Program-made: the position numbers and the translations under genes
Source of the DNA: Gammaproteobacteria bacterium
Lineage (GTDB): Bacteria > Pseudomonadota > Gammaproteobacteria > Chromatiales > Chromatiaceae
Direction of reading: 5' to 3'
Length of the DNA stretch: 9,769 nucleotides
Assembly (NCBI GenBank): GCA_013041975.1
Contig: JABDQZ010000250.1
Span: 1 to 9,769 of the forward strand
Part shown: piece by piece, positions 8,294 through 9,769 of the stretch
Numbering within the stretch: the stretch's first letter is position 1
Layout: each line of letters begins with the position of its first letter
Notes under the pieces: generated by a model
What the model saw: only the letters and a program-made list of their open reading frames with translations
Database searches by the model: none
Told to the model about the DNA's origin: nothing

Positions 8294-9193
8294 TCAACGG
8301 GATGAATCAGGCTTCCTGCCTTGAAGTGATAATGGTGGCGGTCTGGGAAAAATATAGTTTCTCCATCTTTTCAAAATGTTCCAATAATAAAATGGAGGTT
8401 TGCGGATACCTGAAAAGTGACTATGAACAAAGTCATTTGAAGAAAAAAGCTGAAAATCATATTCTTTTAACTTCTCAAGTATATCATTAACCTCTTTGTC
8501 ATTTTCAATGTCATGCTTCAGTTCCTCAAGCTGATTCTGAAAATCTTGAGAAAATTCAGGTACCTTAAGACTACTCTTCTGCCCTATTTGCTCCCTGGTT
8601 CCTGCGCTTCCAAAAAAATGGTGTGATTGATGATTCCAGAACGCTTTCTTTTGTTCAAAATATGGAATTTTCAACATAGAACACAAGGCTGGCAACTCTG
8701 TATCAATTGATTCAACAAAGGTTTTGTAATTAATCGATATAAACGGAATCTGGGAAGCCAGGAGCTGCTTATGGTATTTTAAGAAATGTTCCCTCCAGAC
8801 CTGAATACCTAAACCTCTCTTGAAGAATGAATAAGCCAAGTCAATAGGTTCCTTGTAAACAAGAATATTGGCTACAGGAATTCTACTATTCAGATTCACG
8901 TCTATGGCCCAGTTTATCTCCTTGGATGAATCAATGATAAAATCCATATTTAAAGTGTTCAGACAATTTTCATGAAATCCATTTTCATGGAGCTCTCTCA
9001 TTTTATTGAATACAGGACATTCAACACCTGATGAACAACTGCAAGTTGGATGTCTGTGCATTTTCCTCCAGGGACGAAAATACGCATAAACCTCCCCACA
9101 ACTCATCCCACGGTCATCATTTCCTAAAATCAAATCAACAATAGTCGAACCACTTCTTCCTGTACCCAGCACTAAAATGACTTTTCTTTGCAT
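8294..9193 (-). CDS. Sulfotransferase-family protein with divergent 3'-phosphate-binding motif
   Basis: A 299-residue sulfotransferase-superfamily protein, presumably PAPS-dependent and cytoplasmic. The 5'-phosphosulfate loop is strong (LVLGTGRSGSTIVDLILG, residues 7-24). CGE lies at 32-34, a Cys cluster CSCSSGVECPVF at 51-62, and IIDSSK at 86-91. The segment at the 3'-phosphate-binding site reads YKEPIDLAYS (113-122). Pro116 and Ser122 are kept, but the usual Arg-Asp before and Arg after the proline are K114, E115 and I117. A FFGSAGTR stretch at 193-200 resembles the late GNxxR-like motif. The C-terminus (about 265-299) is aromatic and basic, then Pro-rich, and could be a membrane-surface tail. 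The start is well supported by AAGGA six bases before the ATG. It lies 15 bases after the flippase stop and just before the second sulfotransferase. It may act on a different position of the same glycan, or bind PAPS differently. Confidence 0.8.
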   Translation of the reverse strand: MQRKVILVLGTGRSGSTIVDLILGNDDRGMSCGEVYAYFRPWRKMHRHPTCSCSSGVECPVFNKMRELHENGFHENCLNTLNMDFIIDSSKEINWAIDVNLNSRIPVANILVYKEPIDLAYSFFKRGLGIQVWREHFLKYHKQLLASQIPFISINYKTFVESIDTELPALCSMLKIPYFEQKKAFWNHQSHHFFGSAGTREQIGQKSSLKVPEFSQDFQNQLEELKHDIENDKEVNDILEKLKEYDFQLFSSNDFVHSHFSGIRKPPFYYWNILKRWRNYIFPRPPPLSLQGRKPDSSR

Positions 9194-9199
9194 GCCGTA

Positions 9200-9204
9200 T
9201 CCTT
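9200..9204 (-). promoter_or_regulatory. Ribosome-binding site of the upstream sulfotransferase gene
   Basis: AAGGA on the minus strand, in the 15-base gap after the flippase stop, ends six bases before the ATG at 9193. It is the clearest Shine-Dalgarno site in the window and fixes that start. Confidence 0.6.
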
Positions 9205-9208
9205 ATTA

Positions 9209-9769
9209 TTAGCTGGTAGTGCGTAACCCAAATACACTACTATTAATATTCAGAAACTTCCTTGCGCTGAACCACATCACCAGATTCCATAGAAACAACG
9301 TGCAGACAGTGGCAATGGCCGCTCCCTCCATGCCATAGGGTGGAATTAGTATTAAATTCAGCAGAATATTTGCCGATGCGGCAATGGCCATACCTTTAGC
9401 TGTAGATTTTTCATTCCCTGTCATATTAAGAAGAATCCCAACAGGACCAAAAAAAGCATTAATCAGTTGGCCAGCAGAGAGTATCAGCAACGTTTGATAG
9501 GTTTTAATAAATTCCACACCGAATAAATATTTAATAATCGGTTCGCCAAAAAATAACAATACCAGCACCGCAAATAAACCTATTATGCAAGCGGCCAATG
9601 CACTGATTGCCACCATTTGCTGTAGTTGCCTGTATTTTCCCTGGGCATGAAGGCGTGCTATATAGGGGGAAACAAACATGGCACTAACCTGTAATCCAAA
9701 CGATACCAACAACCCTCCCTGTATCGCTACTCGATAAAACCCCACATCCTCGGCTGGATAATACAGGCC
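9209..9769 (-). CDS. wzx: Wzx-type polysaccharide flippase / MATE-like transporter (5' end cut by window edge)
   Basis: C-terminal 186 residues of an integral inner-membrane flippase of the MOP (MVF/polysaccharide transporter) superfamily, which moves the lipid-linked repeat unit to the periplasmic face. The frame is open to the right edge. The visible codons before the in-frame GTG at 9745 read GLYYPAED and continue into VGFYRVA, a typical mid-protein motif, so the GTG is not the real start. Other family features are FVSPYIARLHAQGK, about five hydrophobic segments, a GILLNMTGNEK stretch, and SANILLNLILIPPYGMEGAAIAT near the end. Full-length members are about 420-480 residues, so more than half lies outside the window. 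The gene ends 15 bases before the sulfotransferase start. A MurJ-like or lantibiotic-export role is unlikely in this context. Confidence 0.87.
   Translation of the reverse strand, partial: GLYYPAEDVGFYRVAIQGGLLVSFGLQVSAMFVSPYIARLHAQGKYRQLQQMVAISALAACIIGLFAVLVLLFFGEPIIKYLFGVEFIKTYQTLLILSAGQLINAFFGPVGILLNMTGNEKSTAKGMAIAASANILLNLILIPPYGMEGAAIATVCTLFLWNLVMWFSARKFLNINSSVFGLRTTS

Noticed and set aside
9743..9745. In-frame GTG as the start of a short 178-residue protein
   Set aside because: The reading frame continues upstream to the window edge with family-like residues, so this is an internal codon of a truncated flippase gene.

Overview
This window is an internal piece of a surface-polysaccharide (O-antigen or capsule) biosynthesis cluster of the Wzx/Wzy-dependent type. 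All ten genes lie on the minus strand, so transcription runs from the right edge to the left edge. Gaps are 43 bases or less, and several stop and start codons touch or overlap, as expected for one long transcript. No promoter, terminator, RNA gene, insertion sequence or CRISPR array is visible. Both edges cut through genes: the flippase on the right and the sugar-nucleotide 2-epimerase on the left.

Layout in transcription order. (1) 9769-9209: C-terminal part of a Wzx-type flippase. (2) 9193-8294 and 8288-7293: two adjacent, divergent PAPS-dependent sulfotransferases. (3) 7252-5834: a multi-spanning membrane protein with the topology of a Wzy polymerase. (4) 5827-4766: a GT4-type glycosyltransferase. 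(5) 4722-4084: a left-handed beta-helix (hexapeptide-repeat) acyltransferase. (6) 4082-2955: a second GT4-type glycosyltransferase. (7) 2925-1906, 1909-803 and 799-1: the UDP-N-acetyl-L-fucosamine genes fnlA, fnlB and fnlC (also called capE/capF/capG or wbjB/wbjC/wbjD).

How they work together (inference from the families). FnlA, FnlB and FnlC convert UDP-GlcNAc to UDP-L-FucNAc. The two GT4 enzymes add sugars to a lipid-linked repeat unit, one of them plausibly transferring L-FucNAc. The acyltransferase probably decorates a sugar with an acetyl group, and the two sulfotransferases probably add sulfate. The flippase exports the unit and the Wzy-like protein polymerises it. The predicted product is a sulfated, possibly acetylated, L-FucNAc-containing polysaccharide. 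An initiating transferase, chain-length regulator and export genes are not seen and would lie outside the window.

Organism: a Gram-negative bacterium, most likely a proteobacterium and possibly a gammaproteobacterium. This rests on gene content and moderate-to-low GC only, so it is low confidence. Sampled 60-base lines are about 52-53% GC inside fnlB and about 27-32% inside the polymerase gene, a contrast usual for such clusters. The most interesting point is the sulfotransferase pair built into a Wzx/Wzy cluster. The remaining genes are recognisable members of known families.
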